Origin: Proteles cristata cristata
Lineage: Eukaryota; Chordata; Mammalia; Carnivora; Hyaenidae
DNA length: 64,000 nt
Direction: 5' to 3'
NCBI GenBank assembly: GCA_017311185.1
Contig: JAESUZ010001057.1
Location: 1,116,001 to 1,180,000 of the forward strand
Position 1 is the stretch's first letter. Each line of letters opens with the position of its first letter. The notes beneath the pieces were generated by a model. The model was not told the origin of the DNA. It was given only the letters and a program-made list of their open reading frames with translations, and searched no databases. The translations under genes and the position numbers were made by a program. Positions 24,501 through 39,500 of the stretch are shown here, one piece after another.

Positions 24501-27500
24501 CAATCCACAGATTCAGTGCAATCTCTATCAAAATTCTAATAATATTTTTCACAGAAATAGAAAAAAAATCCTGAAATTTGTATGGAATCACAAAAGATCC
24601 CAAATAGCCAAAGCAATCTTGAGAAGGAAGAACAAAGCTGGAGGCATCACACTTTCTGATTTCAAACTATATTACAAAGGTATCGTAATCAAACAGTATG
24701 GTATTAGCATAAAAACAAACACATAAATCAGTGGATTGGAAGACTAGAGATACTACAAATTAACCCATGTATATATGGTCAGTTAATTTATGACAGAGGA
24801 GCTAAGACTATATGAGGGGGAAAAGGCAGTCTCTTCAATAAGTGGTGTTGGAAAAACTGGACAGCAACATGCAAAATAATGAAACTGGACTCCTACCTTA
24901 TACCATATACAAAAATCAACTCAAGATAGATTAAAGACTTAAATGTAAGAATTGAAACCATAAAACTAAAAGAAAACATAGGCAGTAAGTTCCTTGACAT
25001 GAGTCTTGGCCATGATTTTTTGGATTTGACACCAAAAGCAAAAACAACAAAAGCAAAAATGTATCAGATCATATATCTGATAAGGAATTAATATTCAAAA
25101 TATAAAAAGAACTCCTACAACTCACTAGCAAAAAAACCCCAATCTGATTTTTTTTAATGGGCAGAGGATCTTAAGAGACATTTTTCCAAAGAAGACATAC
25201 AGATGGCCAAAAGGTAAATGGAAACGTACTCAACATCACTAATCAGGGGAATACAAATTAAAACCACAGTGAGATAGCACCTCACACCTGTTAGAATGGC
25301 TGTTCTTGGAAAGACTAGAAATAACAAGTGTTGGCAAGTGGAGAAAAGGGAACCCTCACGCACTGTTGATAGGAATGTAAACTGGTGCAGCTACTATGGA
25401 AGTCAATATGGACATACCTCACAAAATTAAAAATAGACCTACCATATAATATAGCAATCCTGCTTCTAGTATTTATTCAAAGGAAACAAAAACACTAATT
25501 TGATAAGATATCTGCACCCCATGCTCATTGCAACATTATTTACAATATCCAAGACATGGAAGCAACCTAATGGATGGACAAAGATGTGGTACACACACAC
25601 ACATACACACACACACACACACACGCAGCAATACTATTCAGACATAAAAAAAGAAAGTTTGCCATTTGTGAAAACATGGATAGACCTTGAGGGCATCATG
25701 CTGAGATGAGTCAGATAGAAAGACAAATACCATATGATCTCACTTATATATGGAATCTAAAAAAGAAATGAAAACAAACAACAACCCTAACTCATAGATA
25801 CAGAGAACAGACTGATGGTTGCCAGAGCTAACTCATAGATACAGAGAACAGACTGATGGTTGCCAGAGGTGTGGGGGTGGGTGGGGTGAAACAGGTGAAG
25901 GGGGTCAAAAGGCGCAAACTCTGTTATAAAATAAGTCTGGGACTGTAATGTATAGTGTGCTGACAGATTTAATAATACTGTATTGTATACAATATTATTA
26001 AGTTACTAAGAGAGTAGATCTGAAAAATTCTTATAAGAAAAAAAAGTATAACTATGTGTGGTGATAGACTTATGTTAGCTAGACTTATTGTGGGGTACAT
26101 TTTACAATGTACTCAATGTATTGAGTCATTATGTTAATAATAGAATGTTATGAAGCCTCTGAGTGGTTCAGTTGACTGAGTATCCCCAACTCAATTTCAG
26201 ATAGATCATGATTCCAGGGTCGTCGAAGTGAGTTCCACATCAGAGGGCTTGGCACTGAGCATGAAGCCTGCTTGGGATTCATTCTCTCTCTCTCTCTCTC
26301 TCTGTCTCCCCTGCCCCCTCTCTCACTCCCCTCTCACATCCTCTCTAATAATAATAATGAGAATGAGAATACTGAAATGTTGTGTCAATTATATCTCAAT
26401 CTTGAAAAATAGGATGATGGCACCAGGATGGCTCAGTCGGTTAAGTGTCCGACTCAGTCTGTGCTGGCAGTGCTGAGCCTGCTTGGGATCCTCATTCTCC
26501 ACCTCTCTCTGCCCGTCTCCTGCTCATATGTGCACTCACTCTCTCTCAAAATTAAGATGCGCCTGGGTGGCTCGGTTGGTTAAGGGCCTGACTTCAGCTC
26601 AGGTCATGATCTCACTGTCTGTGGGCTCAAGCTCCATATCAGGCTCTGTGCTGACAACTCAGAGCCTGGAGCCTGTTTGGGATTCTGTGTCTCCCTCTCT
26701 CTGTACCTCCCCAACTCATGCTTTGTCTCTCTCTCTCTCGTTCTGTCGCTCTTTCAAAAAAACTTTAAAAAATTTAAATTCTCAACTCAATAAACTTAAA
26801 AAAGAAAGGAATGCTTAAAAAAATAGGGATATTCAGTTTCTTTCTACTGTTCTAAGCTGGAAGGCAGCATGGTTCACTGAAAGAGGAAAAGTTTTGGAAT
26901 CTAACAAATGTATTTTTATTTTATTTATTTAATTAAAAAATTTTTAATATTTATTTTGAGAGATAGAGTGTGCACACATGTGAAGAGAGAGAGAGAGGGA
27001 GGAGGGAGGGAAGGAGAGAGAGAATCCCAAACAGGCTCCACGCTTTCAGGGCAGAGCCCGATGCAGGGCTCAATCCCACAATGACCTGAGCTGAAATCAA
27101 GAGCTGGACTTTCAACCGACTAAGCCACCCAGGCACCCTTAACAGATGTGCTTTTAAATTCTGAGTCTTCTGCATCCTACCACCATAACTTTGGACAAAT
27201 CACTGAATCTCACTCAGCCTCAGCTTCTTCAGCGACAACATGAGGAAAGAATCCCCTACACACAGGATAGCTGTGAGGATTAAAGAAAATAATCCATGTG
27301 AAGTCCCTGACAAAAACTAGGCAATCCATAAGTCCCAAACCTCTTGCCTATCCACTTTCAGGAGGGAGATCAATTGTGACACCAGCTGAGTATGATGCCA
27401 ACCTGACAGCAACTCCAGGGATGGGCATGGGTTCACTGTGGGCCCAGGTCAGCCCAATTAGAGATTCAGACAGCTGATTTCAAGTCTGCTGGGGCTGTAG

Positions 27501-30500
27501 CTCTAAAATATAATCCTTAATTATCTCCCAGGGGCTCTGAAATACTCTCATTCAAAGGGTAGAGGGCAGGGTAGGGAGCCTGAGATCTTCTAAGAGTGGC
27601 CATGAACCAAAACTCAGCTGGCCTAAGAATGCTGGTCAAGTGTGTCTGTCTTGATTAACTAGTTATTATTATTTTTAGCTGTTACACCTGACCTGGGCAG
27701 GGCCCATTCCTGGGTTTTAGCCTGGAAGGCCAGTTTTGTCTTTGAACCAGTCGGCCTGGAGTTTGGTGTTTTGTGCTGCAAATAGGAACCCCAGCTTTGC
27801 CCAGCCCTCCTGAAGTGACTGCTGCCTAAAGAATTTCTCATCATGTAAACACAACTCTCCTGAAGCAGGCCTTTGAAAAAGCTTCTGGTGCCAATATTGT
27901 TTATTATGAAATAATCCTGCCTTATTAGTAGCTCAAGGGGCTGGATTCAGGGCAAAAAGACGTAAAATACAATCCTTAACTATGATAAAGTTGGGAAGGA
28001 AGAGGGACTTCCAGAAGAGAGAAGTAGAGACCCTATTTGTAATGGTGTGGGATGAAGCTAAGGACTGTCGAATCCCGGGCACCAGGGATGGCACCTCCTT
28101 CATGAAACAGAGTCCGAAGGTGCTAGATCAGTCAGGCAGGGTTGAAGTTGCCTCAAGAAGTTGCGAAAGGCTACTAGATTGTCTTAACACTTGCAGCTTG
28201 CTTTCTTTACCTGTGGGTGTCCCTTAAATCCCCTGGTCTCCCTAGCACTTGGAAACACTCAGTTGCATTTCCTGAGACTTCACAGAAAGGAGGAGCCAGG
28301 TGACAGTAGAGCAGCCCTCCACCCGATGCCCCCTGCACTGACCATGTTTTTACAGAGGACCATGCTGTCTCCAGAGTCCAGCCAGCCCCAGAAAGACAAA
28401 GATCTCAGATGAAGAGAAGCTCCACCAGGACTTAAAATTCCAGTTTGCCCAAGTGTGGTCTTTCTAACTTGCTGCCTCCTCCTCCCCTTCTCCATCCTGG
28501 GACACTACTGGCGTTCTGACTTCCATGTCTCAGGACACTCACCCAGAACAGAAACTACTAAACGGTGTAACACCTTCAGGCACTACTGAAGGCGAAGAGT
28601 CAGGCTTCTCCTATGCTTCCCTACGTGGCGATGGTCTTTTTATAGGTTTTCTGTCTCTGCCCTAGTCGGTCTCTACTAGTCTGTGCCAGATGCCAGCACT
28701 TCCTTGGAAGTGCTTCTAATCTGTTGTTTCTTTTCTGGATGCTCTGGAAAACCAGATAAACTGCTTTGGTTCTTTTAAAATAACTTTACAATTTTTTAAA
28801 ATTAATTATTTAAAAATGAATTTAATGAATTAATTAAATTTAAAAAATTTAAATCTTATGACCATAATAATTGTGCCTCAAATGAAAGCCCACAGGATAG
28901 GAAAGTATGGGGGCAGGGCTCCCCTTACAAATGAAGGGAATATGCTTTATGGGGCAGGGAGTTTTGCAGATGCCGAGGCCCAGAACAGTGCTCTGAACAG
29001 CACCTGGCACTTAGTAGGTACACAATAAGTACCTATTGAATGCAAGGGCACACATTGATTTGTTCTCAACCAAAACACAACCAGAAAGCCTCAACTATGT
29101 CAACTGTAGGCCCAGTGAGGAGTAGAAGTGAGCTCCGTCCTGACCCTAGGAGATCTCACCACTATTTCACAATCTTCCCTTCTGCCTGCTAATGCCATCT
29201 CTTGAGAAACCAAGTCTGAAAAAGAGGAAAAAATCACTAGGGGAGACTGTCAGGAGAACCATGATGGGAACTAAATGTTATCCCCCAGAGCCCACATCAC
29301 AGAGGGGAAGAATGAACCATGAATTAGCAGCCACCCAGCCCTTCCTGAAGGCCCCATAACTGGTTCTGCCACTTACAGCAACCTGAGCCCAGAGGAGGGG
29401 AGTGGGTTGGGAAGTGGGTCTCCCACCATCTCCAACGGGCTTTGTGCCAGGCACGCAGTGAGGCCTCTAACAATCCACCTGCCTCCAGTTTCACCTTTTG
29501 AGGGAAACAGCATCCTGACTCACTCAAAAAAGGCAAGGTGCTCAGGAGTCCCATAAATATAAAACAGCCATCATTAACTTAAAAGAAAGGTGCCCTACAA
29601 AGAAGAGATCATTTTTCTTTTTTTAAGGCTGTTGTCCCTTATGATAAAACTTGGAACCAAGTAAGTAAGTAAGTGATACAGGTAATTAAGCCCAGTTCTC
29701 AAAAGCCAGACTCATAGGTCAGACTCAGATAGAGGACAGATAGGGAGACCACTCTGTGTGACGACATGCACTAAACCATGCTGGTGAATCAACTAGAAAA
29801 CTATTATCAGGCCTGGTTCCAGGAGTGGGAACAGTCCATAATCATGGCCCAGGCACCCATTTAACTTCTCCCCAAGCCTGGAGGAGGCAGACATCTCCTC
29901 ATCCCCACACCAGCTAGAACACCAGAAGTTAGGTGACTGCCTGATGTCACAGGCAGAAAGTAAACCACAGAGTTCAGGGCACTTACGCAGAAGCCCCTCT
30001 TGCCTGACATATTGGTCATTTTCATTTCTGACAGCCTCTGGTCCACATTGCAACAGCACTGCAGAGAAATCCCTAAATGCCTGGCCGTTACAAAAACCAC
30101 ACTGCTCCTAAGACTCAGTACAAGCAGGTGCCAGCTAGTCCCCAGACCAGCCCCCTCAGCTTAATGCTCCCATATGTGGGCCTGCTGGTGGTACTGAGAT
30201 GGCACTGGGGGAACTCACGTAAACATCTTTCTCGGGTTGCTTGTTAACCAGGGCCCAGACTCGGAGACCTATACAACCTGGAACAGCTGGGACTGGGCCT
30301 GACATGCTTCTCGCCAAATGTTGCCCTTATGCATCCTTTGGATCTGGGTCCTTGGACCATTCTTGAGGTCACTCCTCAGCTCCTCCTATCCCTCAGGTTT
30401 CACCTCTGGGTCCCCCCCCCCTCATTCCTTTAGCCCTCTCAGCCATTCTTCTCAGCCTACTTTCCCAAAATAGCAACCCAAGGAGCCCCGTCTACAGCCT

Positions 30501-33500
30501 CATCCCTCCCTCCCATCCTTACCCTAAGCAGCCCTGTATCAGGCTCAGACTCCAAAATCTTTGCCCACCTTCTTCCTTCAGGTTGTAGATTCCCACCTCT
30601 CACATCTACCAGATATCTTGAGTCTGGCTGCCCCTCACTCTCCCCACTGCCTGCTGTCTCCCTCAGCCTCTAAAGACTTGGATCCCCACTCCCAAAGCAT
30701 TCTCTCTGCCCCCTCTCTGCCATCTCTCAGGGTGCAGAACTCCTTTTCCTCTCTAGGCCTTGGTACTTCCTGCATCTCACTTATTTCTTTTTTCTCCTGT
30801 AACACAGTGGTTTCCTGTAAAAACAAATTTATATTAGTAAAAAGAAGTGAGTCAATTTAAAGAAAAATAATAACCAAATAACAGCACGGTGGAATGGCAA
30901 AAATTGGGAAAGCAACTATTCAGATGGAGAATACTTGTTTTTGTTTCTCTTTTTGTTATTTTAAGATTTTATTTTTAAGTTATCTCTACACCCAATGTGG
31001 GGCTCGAACCTACAACCCTGAGATTAGGAGTCACATGCTCTTCTGACTGAGGCAGCCAGACGCCCCTGGATGGAGAATATTTTGAATGCTGCCTTAGTTG
31101 AAATGGAAACTGCACTGTGGTAGTTTCAACACACATTTTAATGCACTTCCTCAAGCTGTCTAGATCAGCTTAATACCTGTCGGGTTCACCCGGGTCGGGC
31201 AGCTTAACCAGAGTCAAAGTTCTATCTGTGTCACAGCTGGAGTCATGAGGCTCTCTGGGGCCCACAGACCTGTCTCTTGTTGCCCTAATTGCTCCTGAAG
31301 TGTCGGTCATGGAAAAAGCTCTGAAATAAAAGTAAAATTTCGGGTTTGGGCAAGCACTCTGCCATTTATTAGCCACCTTATGTTGGGCAAATCAATTAAA
31401 CTCTTGAGTCTTAAGTCTTTTCATCTATAAATTGGACCTAATATTCCTTGCCTATCTCAAAGGCCTGTCTTGAAGATCACATCAAATGAGATAATTTATG
31501 CGAAAGCACTTTTGTGTCATATATATGTGAGGTATTATCTTAAATGCTAATGAATAACTTGCGGCTTACAAACACAAATGAATCATTCCTTTTGACTTAA
31601 CAGGCAGCCAAGTAACTTCAAAAATGCAGAGCTCCAGCCAGACAATTAAACCCAGGAGTGAGTTAACCATCAGAGTGATGCAGATAGGGCTGAGGCCTGG
31701 CTCCCAGAGCCACCCAGTGCTAGTCAGGCCCTGGGTGAATGAAGGACTGTCGTCCAGAGAAACCAGACTTGGTGCCCAACCTTGAGTCTTTAATGCCTGG
31801 TTAGAAGCAAGAGATTTTGGGAAAGGCTCCTGTTGGAGACAGTAAATTGAGTCAGGCACACCTCAGATGCAGAAATGCCTCCCAGAGAGCCATAGAATCA
31901 AGTCCAACCACTATAGCACCCAGAAGGACAAAGATAGCATATTTTTCAGATGTATCACCTGCCATATCTTCAACATACCCAAGGCAATGCCCCATTTCTT
32001 GTCAGGCCAGGCACTTTTACTTCTATACCTACATATTCATGCTGTTACTTGAAGCCTGCCTCTATTCTCTGTCCTCAAAGACGTACTCTTCTTAATTCTG
32101 GAAGAATGCTGGTGTATCACCTTCCAGAGCATAACAGAAATATGGAATTTATTATTTTAATGTTTATTTATTTATTTTTAGAGAGAGAAAGAGAGAGCAT
32201 GAGCAGGGGAGGGGCAGAAAGAGAGAGGGAGAGAAAGAGAAGAATCGCAAACAGGTTCTGCACTGTCAGCGCAGAACCCAATGTGGGGCTTGATCCCACA
32301 ACCCTGGGATCATGACCTGAGCCGAAATCAAGAGTCAGATGTTTAATCAACTGAGCCACCCAGGCATCCCAAAAATGTGGAGTTTAACTAAAGGTATTAG
32401 CTAGCATATAGGTAAAATAGGCTTTTCCTTAAAGTAACTTACATGCTTTCTTACAACTTACAACCTTCCTTTCTGAAAATGTCAGTATTAAGTGTCCTTG
32501 GTAGTTTTCCTGGTAAACAGACTTAAAATCTGAGTCTTGAAAGAGTTAATCAAAATGTATTTTCAAGTACCTAGCTTCATCAAGTAATGCTTCCCAAGAT
32601 ACAGTGAGTTACATACCCTGTAAAGGGCTTCAGATGAAAGCTGAGGCTGCAAGAAAAACAGAGACCTGGGCCAATTGCACAGGAGTGGAAAGAATATTAT
32701 ACTGGGGCTCCAGTCTGGGTCCAACCCTCATTCTCAGGGTGGTCTGGAGCAAGTTCCATAAGCTCTCTAGACCTCTATCCTCCTGTCTATAAAATGAAAA
32801 GAATCAATGACCGTGAAGATCCCTGCTGTGATATATTCTTTTCTCCCTTCAAGGTCTTGCTTGAAGACCTCCTCAGAAGTCTTCCCTGATCCTGCCACTC
32901 TATGAATCATGCCTTGTTGTTGCTGCTGTTATTGTTTGTTTTGTTTTGTTTGTTTTGTTTTGAGAGACAGGGGTGGGAAGGGGCAGAGCAGAGAGAGACA
33001 AAGGATCTAAAGTGGGCTCTGCACTGACAGCATTGAGACGGACGTGGGGCTCGAACTCACCAAATGTGAGATCATGACCTGAGCCAAAGTCGGACACTCA
33101 ACTGACGGTGTCACCCATGTGCCCCTGAATCATGCCTTCTTTATTCCTATAGCATTTTCCTTAAATACTTTAACATACCCTCTTTCATTCTACCTCAAAA
33201 TTCATCACTCACTGTGTGAGCTGGCTGAAAGCAGACTGACGTCTTATTCAGCTCTAAAACCCCACCATGCCCACATGGTACCTTGTCCTTGGTGATATAC
33301 GCCACTCATCTGTAGATCTGAACAGAACAGTGAACTCTGCTGATCCTCAATTTTGCTCTATCTACTTCCCCATCTCCTTTGTACCCTGACTGCTGGGAGC
33401 ATCGCTGAGTTAGCGCTGGGTCTGTCAGGACTAGAACGAGTGAGAAGGCCTGAGGGGTAGAGGGCAAGCTTAGATGTGAGTTGTGGGAGATGTGTATTTG

Positions 33501-36500
33501 ACATTAGTGCTTACAGTGTAAGGAAGGTGGAAGGACAGTGTTAACAGCAAGAGCTAACATGTAGCGCATTCCCTCTGTACCAGGCACCATGCTAAATGCT
33601 TTACCTGGATCGAGCTTTACAACAATGCTGGCAGGGAAGGACTGCCATCATTCCCATTTTGCAGATGGGAAAGCCAAGGCACATAGAAGTTAAATATTTG
33701 TTCAAGGTCACAAACTAGGTGAGTTATGGACTCATGACTTACAATGACTATCACTGCTAATAAGTCAAAGGTGATTGATAAAAGTACACTGACAATTCCC
33801 AATGTTGCTCAATGTTCTGTATTATAATTTTCATCTACTTTTGACATATGGTAGATGTAATAAGCAACAATTCTTGGCCTTATTTGTTAAAGATTAGTTA
33901 TAAAAACTGCTGTTTTCTCTTTTATTTATTTTGAGAGACAGAGTGTGCACATGCACACACGAGTTGGGGAGAGGCAGAGAAAGAGGGAGAGAGAGAGAAT
34001 CCCAAGCAAGTTCCACACTGTCAGTACAGAGCCCAACACAGGGCTCAAACTCATGAACCACGAGATCACAACCTGAGCCAAAATCAAGAGTCAGATGCTT
34101 AACCAAGGAAGCCACCCAGGCGCCCCCAAAACTGTTATTTTCTATACCAAGCTACACTCTCCAGGAAATGATCTGATTAAAAAGCATTAACTTCTAGGAG
34201 TGCCTGGGTAGATCGGTTGGTTGAGCAACTGACTTGATTTCAGCTCAGATCATGATCTCACAGTCCATGAGTTCAAGTCCCCAGTCAGGCTCTGAACCGA
34301 TAGTGTGGAGCCTGTTTGGAATTTCTGTCTCTGCTCTTCCCCTTCTCTGTCTCTCTCTCTCTCTCAATAAATAAATAAACATTAAAAAAAAAAAGCATCA
34401 ACTTCTAGGATTATCAACTTTAACCTCTGCATTCCATAATGATGGGACACACACACACACACACACAGCTAGGTCACTGGAGTAAGAGATGGAAAAGGTG
34501 CAAAAGGAAACAGACAAGATGGGGCAACTCTACAGGGACCACTCTTTTCACATTTGTTTCCCTCGCACCAACTCTGAAATTGACACATGCTAGGCACTTA
34601 ATAAAAGTCTGTGGAACCAGGGGTGCCTGGGTGACTCCATTGGTTAAGCATCTGACTTCTGCTCAGGTCATGATCTCATGATTCTTGAATTCAAGTCCCA
34701 GGTTGGGTGAGCCCAAGCCCTGCTTCTGGTGAGCCCTGTTTCTCTTTCTCTCTCTGTCTCCCCCTGATGGGATTCTCTCTCCCTCTCTCTCTGCTCTCGT
34801 TCACTTGTGCCCTCTCTCTCTCAATTAAAAAAAAATTGTGGGGTGCCTGGGTAGCTCAGTCGGCTGAGCGTCTGACTTCGGCTCAGGTCATGATCTCAAA
34901 GTTCGTGGGTTTGAGCTCCGCATCAGGCTCTGTGCTGACACCTCAGAGCCTGAAGCCTTCTTCAGATTCTGTGTCTCCCTCTCTCTCTGCCCCTCTTCTG
35001 TTCACTCATGCTCTCTCTCAGAATAATAAATAAACATAAAAAAAGGTTTGTGGAATCAAATGTTTGTGAGAGTTTCTACTCCCCTCTGAAACACACATGG
35101 AGAATGGGAAAGGAAATCAAAAAGAAACAGGGAGAACACTGTAAAGTTTGATTTAATAAAGGTCCAGTGTGTGCCTGTACTGGGAAGGGCACTGGGCACA
35201 CAGTGTGCTGCTTTCAAGAGTCAGGGTAAGGGCTGTGAGCAGAGACATGGGCAATCCTGCCTACTTGGCGAGAGTATAAGTTGGTACTACTTCCCTGAAA
35301 GAAAACTTTGGAAAAGCTTTCAGAGGGGTCTGGCTGGCTCAGTTGGTAGAGCATGGAACTCTTGATCTTGGGGTTGTGAGTTGAAGCCCAATGCTGCGTG
35401 TACAGATTACGTTAAAAATTTCATTTAAAAAGCTTTTACTTGGGGCGCCTGGGTGGCTCAGTCGGTTAAGCGTCCGACTTCGGCTCAGGTCATGATATCA
35501 TGGTTCGTGGGTTCGAGCCCCATGTTGGGCTCTGTGCTGACAGCTAGCTCAGAGCCTGGAGCCTGTTGCAGATTCTGTATCTCCCTCTCTCTGTGATCCT
35601 CCCCTGCTCACGCTGTCTCTCTCTCTCTCAGAAATAAATAAAAAACATTAAAAATTCTTTAAAAAATAAAAAGCTTTTACATATATTTACTTTTGGTCTA
35701 GTAATTTCATTTTGTCACAAAGTATTACTGTCTAAGAAAATAAGAGCGCATATTCATCCAATCTCAACAAGGATTTACTGAGCACCCATCAAGGGTTAGG
35801 CACTATAATAGGTGCTAGAGACAGCAATAAAACAGAGGAAGTCCCTTTCTTCCTGGATTTTTTACATTCTAATGGGGGAGACATTTAAAGGTAAGCAGAT
35901 GGGCATGTAATATGATATGGCAGTGAGCATTAGTAGTGAGAAGCACTACTTAGAAATATATGTAGCAGTGTAAGGGTGTAGAGGTAACTAATATCAATTG
36001 GTGGTCACGGAAACCCTCCCCGAGGGGGTTATATGTGAATAGAAATCTGATTAAGGAATGGGAGTAAGATATAAAATACACAATTGCCAGAGAAGAATGT
36101 TCTAAGCAGAACAATTAGCAGATATAAAGGCCCTGAAGCAAGAATGTGTTAGGTGAGTTCACATCCAGTAGGAAGGTTATTATCCAAAAAAGAGAAAATA
36201 ACAAGTATTGCAGAGGATGTGGAGAAACTAGAACCCTTGTACCCTGCTGGTGGGAATGTACAATGGTGTAGCTGCTGTGGAAGGCAGTATGCCCAAAATA
36301 TTAAACATAGAGTTATCATATGGTAAAGTAATTCCATTTCTGGGTGTACTCAAAAGAACTGAAAGCAGGACTTTAACAGATATGTATACACTTGTGTTTA
36401 TAGTAGCATTATTCACAATAATCAAAAGGTGGAAATGATCCAAATGTCTGTCAACAGATAAATGGATAAACAAAATATGGTAATGAGGCATATACAGTCA

Positions 36501-39500
36501 ATGAAATATTATTCAAACTTATAAAGGGGGGTACCTGGCTGGCTCACTTTGTAGAGCATGCAACTCTTGACCTTAGGGTTGTAAAGTGATCTCTATATCC
36601 CATGCTGGATACAGAGATTACTTTAAAAAATAAAGTCTGGGTGGCTCAGTCAGTTGGGCGTCCTACTTCGGCTCAGGTCATGATCTCGCAGTTTGTGGGT
36701 TCGATCCCTGCATCGGGCTCTGTGCTGACAGCTCAGAGCCTGGAGCCTGCTTCGAATTCTGTGTCTCCCTCTCTCTCTGACCCTCCCCTACTCACAATGG
36801 CTCTGTCTCTCTCTCTCAAAAATAAATTAAAAATGTTAAAAAAAATTTTTTTTAAAGTCTTGGGGGGGAGGGGAGAGATGGGCATGGAGGAGGGCACTTG
36901 TGGGGATGAGCACTTGGTGTTATGTGGAAACCAACTTGACAATAAACTATTTGTAAAAAAAAAAAAAAAAAGAATAAAGGTAAAACTGAAGTTAGATCCT
37001 AAAAAAATAAATAAATAAATAAAAATTAAAAAAAGTCTTAGGGCACCTGGGTAGCTCAGTCCATTAAGTGTCCAACCGTTGGTTTCAGCTCAGGTCATGA
37101 TCTCACAATTTGTAAGAGGGAGCCTCACGTCAGGCTCTGTGCTGATAGCATGAAGCCTTCTTGGGATTCTCTTTACTCCTCTCTCTCTTTGCCCCTCTTC
37201 CATGTGTGCATGTGCTCTTTTTTTCTCAAAGTAATTAAACAAAAAGATATATAAATAAAATCTTTAAAAAAAAACTTGAAAAAGAAGGAAATACTGATAT
37301 ATACAACAACATGGGTGAAGCTTGAGAAGATTAAGTGAAATAAGCCAGACACAAAAAGACAAATATATGATATTTCTATGTTCACTTACATGCCATACAT
37401 AGAATTGTCAAGTTTACAGAGAAAAAAAAAAAGTAGAAGAGTAGAGAAGGGAAGGGGGATTTAATGTTATGGAATTTCAGTGTGGGATGATGGAAAAGTT
37501 CTGGAGATGGATGGTGGTGACAGCTGCACACCAATGGGTATGTACTTAATGTCACTGAATCGGGCACTCAAAAAGGATTAAGATGGGAGGTGCCTCAATG
37601 GCTCAGTCAGTTAAGTGCCCAACTTTGGCTCAGGTCATGATCTTGCAGTTTGTGGGTTCGAGTCCTACATCGGTCTCTCTGTTGTCAGCTCAGAGCTTGG
37701 AGCCTGCTTCGGATTCTGTATCTCCCTCTGTCTCTCTGCCCCTCCCTGGCTGGTGCTCTCTCTCTCTCAAAAATAAACAAACAGTTTAAAAAAGAGTTAA
37801 ATTTTATGTTATGCATATTTTTTAAAAAGTACAGGAGGATTGAAAGGCAGGAGCTTAGTGAGCAAAGAGGAGAATGGCAGAGAACACGAAGGAAAGGCAA
37901 CAAGAGCTCCCAGGGCCAGGAAAGGCCTTCAGGTATCATTCTAAGAATGATGAGAAGCCCCTGGGGAGTTGGGGCAGGAGTGACACAATTGGATTTATAT
38001 TCTAAAGGCTCACTCGGGTTGCCTGTGAGGAGGCTCAAGGGGGCAAGAGCAGAACTAGGAAAAGAGCTATAAGGCCCCTGTAGTCGCCCAGGTAATTCCT
38101 GAGGTTACTTCAGAATCTCTTGAGGGTTTGCAAATGGCATGAATTCATGACCTTCTCTTCATTTTGGCTGGCCTTGGGCCCTGCTCCAGCAGAGTGAGAG
38201 TGACTGGGAGGTGGGGGGGACTGAGCATGTGCACACATAGGCATGTGCACATGAGCATGTAAGACTCAGGGGCTCACGCTTTGGGTCCTAGCAGGGGACT
38301 GAATTCCCAGGGCATGATCCTCTTCCCAGGAGCATTTCCACACCAAATTCAGGTCCTTGACTCAAGGCTTTTCCACAAGAAGATAGTATCGTGCCTAGCC
38401 TATCTTTTCTGAGGCTGGAATGGGAACAAAAATGTCTGCCTGGGAATTGCCGAGTCTCTAAATTTCCACCAAAAGCAGTGTTTAGCCCATTTCTGAATCT
38501 GCAAGGTTTGCTGCACTGGGAAGATAGCAGAAGGGCTAAGTTCCGTGTATAGAAAGGTAGAGCTGAACTTGCACCTAATTCTAGTATGGATAGGCAAACT
38601 TTTTTTGTAGAAGGTCAAAGATTTTAGGAGGCCACATACAGTCTTTGTAAAACATTCTTTTTTGTTCTGGTTTTGGTTTGGTTTGGTTAGTTGGTTGTTG
38701 TCATTATAAAATATATATAACTTACAGGGCGTGTGGGCGGTTCAGTTGGTTGAGTGACCAACTCCTGATTTTGGCTCAGGTCATGATCCCAGGGTCGTGG
38801 GACTGAGCCCCAAGTCAGGCTCCGCGTTCCATGCTCTCTCTCTTTGGGATGCTTGGATGGCTCAGTAAGCTGAGCATCCAACTATCTTGATTTCAGCTAA
38901 AATCATGTATTTCACAGTTCATGAGATTTAGCCCCACATCAGGCTCTGCACTGACAGTGTGGAGCCGGCTTGGGATTCTCTCTCTCCCTGCCCCTCTATC
39001 CTGCTTGTTTTCTTTCTCTCTCTCAAAATAAAAATAAATAAACTTAAAGTAATAATAATTATATCCAGGGGCGCCTGGGTGGTTCTGTTGGCTAAGCATG
39101 TGACTTCAGCTCAGGTCATGATCTCACAGTTCCTGGGTTCGAGCCCCCCATTGGGCTTTGTGCTGACAGCTGGAAACCTGGAGCCTGCTTTGTATTCTGT
39201 CTCTCCCTCCTGTCCCCGCTCTGTTCTTCCTCCACTCACACTCTGTCTTTCTCAAAAATAAAGATTAAAATTTTTTTTAGTTAAAAAAATAATTATAGCC
39301 ATCATAATGGTATAAAGTGATATCTCATTGTGTTTTTGATTTGTATTTACCTAATGATTAGTGTTATTGGACATCTTTTCTTGTACTTATTGGCCATTTA
39401 TGTATCTTCTTTGGAGAAATGTCTATTCAGGTCCTTTGCCCATTTTTAAATCATGTTTGATTTTTTGCTTTTTTGCTGTTGAGTTGTTTGGTTTTTTGCA

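Larger units (their letters stand above)
22660..26135 (+). mobile_element. L1 3' portion (ORF2 remnant and 3' UTR), interrupted by SINEs
   Basis: 'ctacctacaagagactcatt', 'cccaaagcaatccacagatt', 'gagctcatagtgacaaacac' and 'ttgcaacattatttacaata' follow L1 ORF2 order on the + strand. Open runs (for example the reverse frame at 24154-24603) are accidental; the sense frames are broken. A 41-base tandem duplication lies at 25787-25868 and a (CA)n run at 25590-25624. Confidence 0.93.
36180..37585 (+). mobile_element. L1 3' portion split by SINEs and a second L1 tail
   Basis: 36180-36525 ('tgcagaggatgtggagaaac', 'ggaatgtacaatggtgtagc') continues at 37270-37585 ('caacatgggtgaagcttgag', 'gccagacacaaaaagacaaa'). 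36862-36975 is a separate L1 3' tail ('gatgagcacttggtgttatg'). Confidence 0.88.

Noticed and set aside
24154..24603. 149-codon open frame on the minus strand
   Set aside because: It is the antisense of a broken L1 ORF2 stretch; hydrophobic composition comes from the A-rich sense strand.
27982..28227. Possible small exon or gene in DNAJC17 intron 1
   Set aside because: An 81-codon frame with no family resemblance and no supporting splice sites or polyA context.
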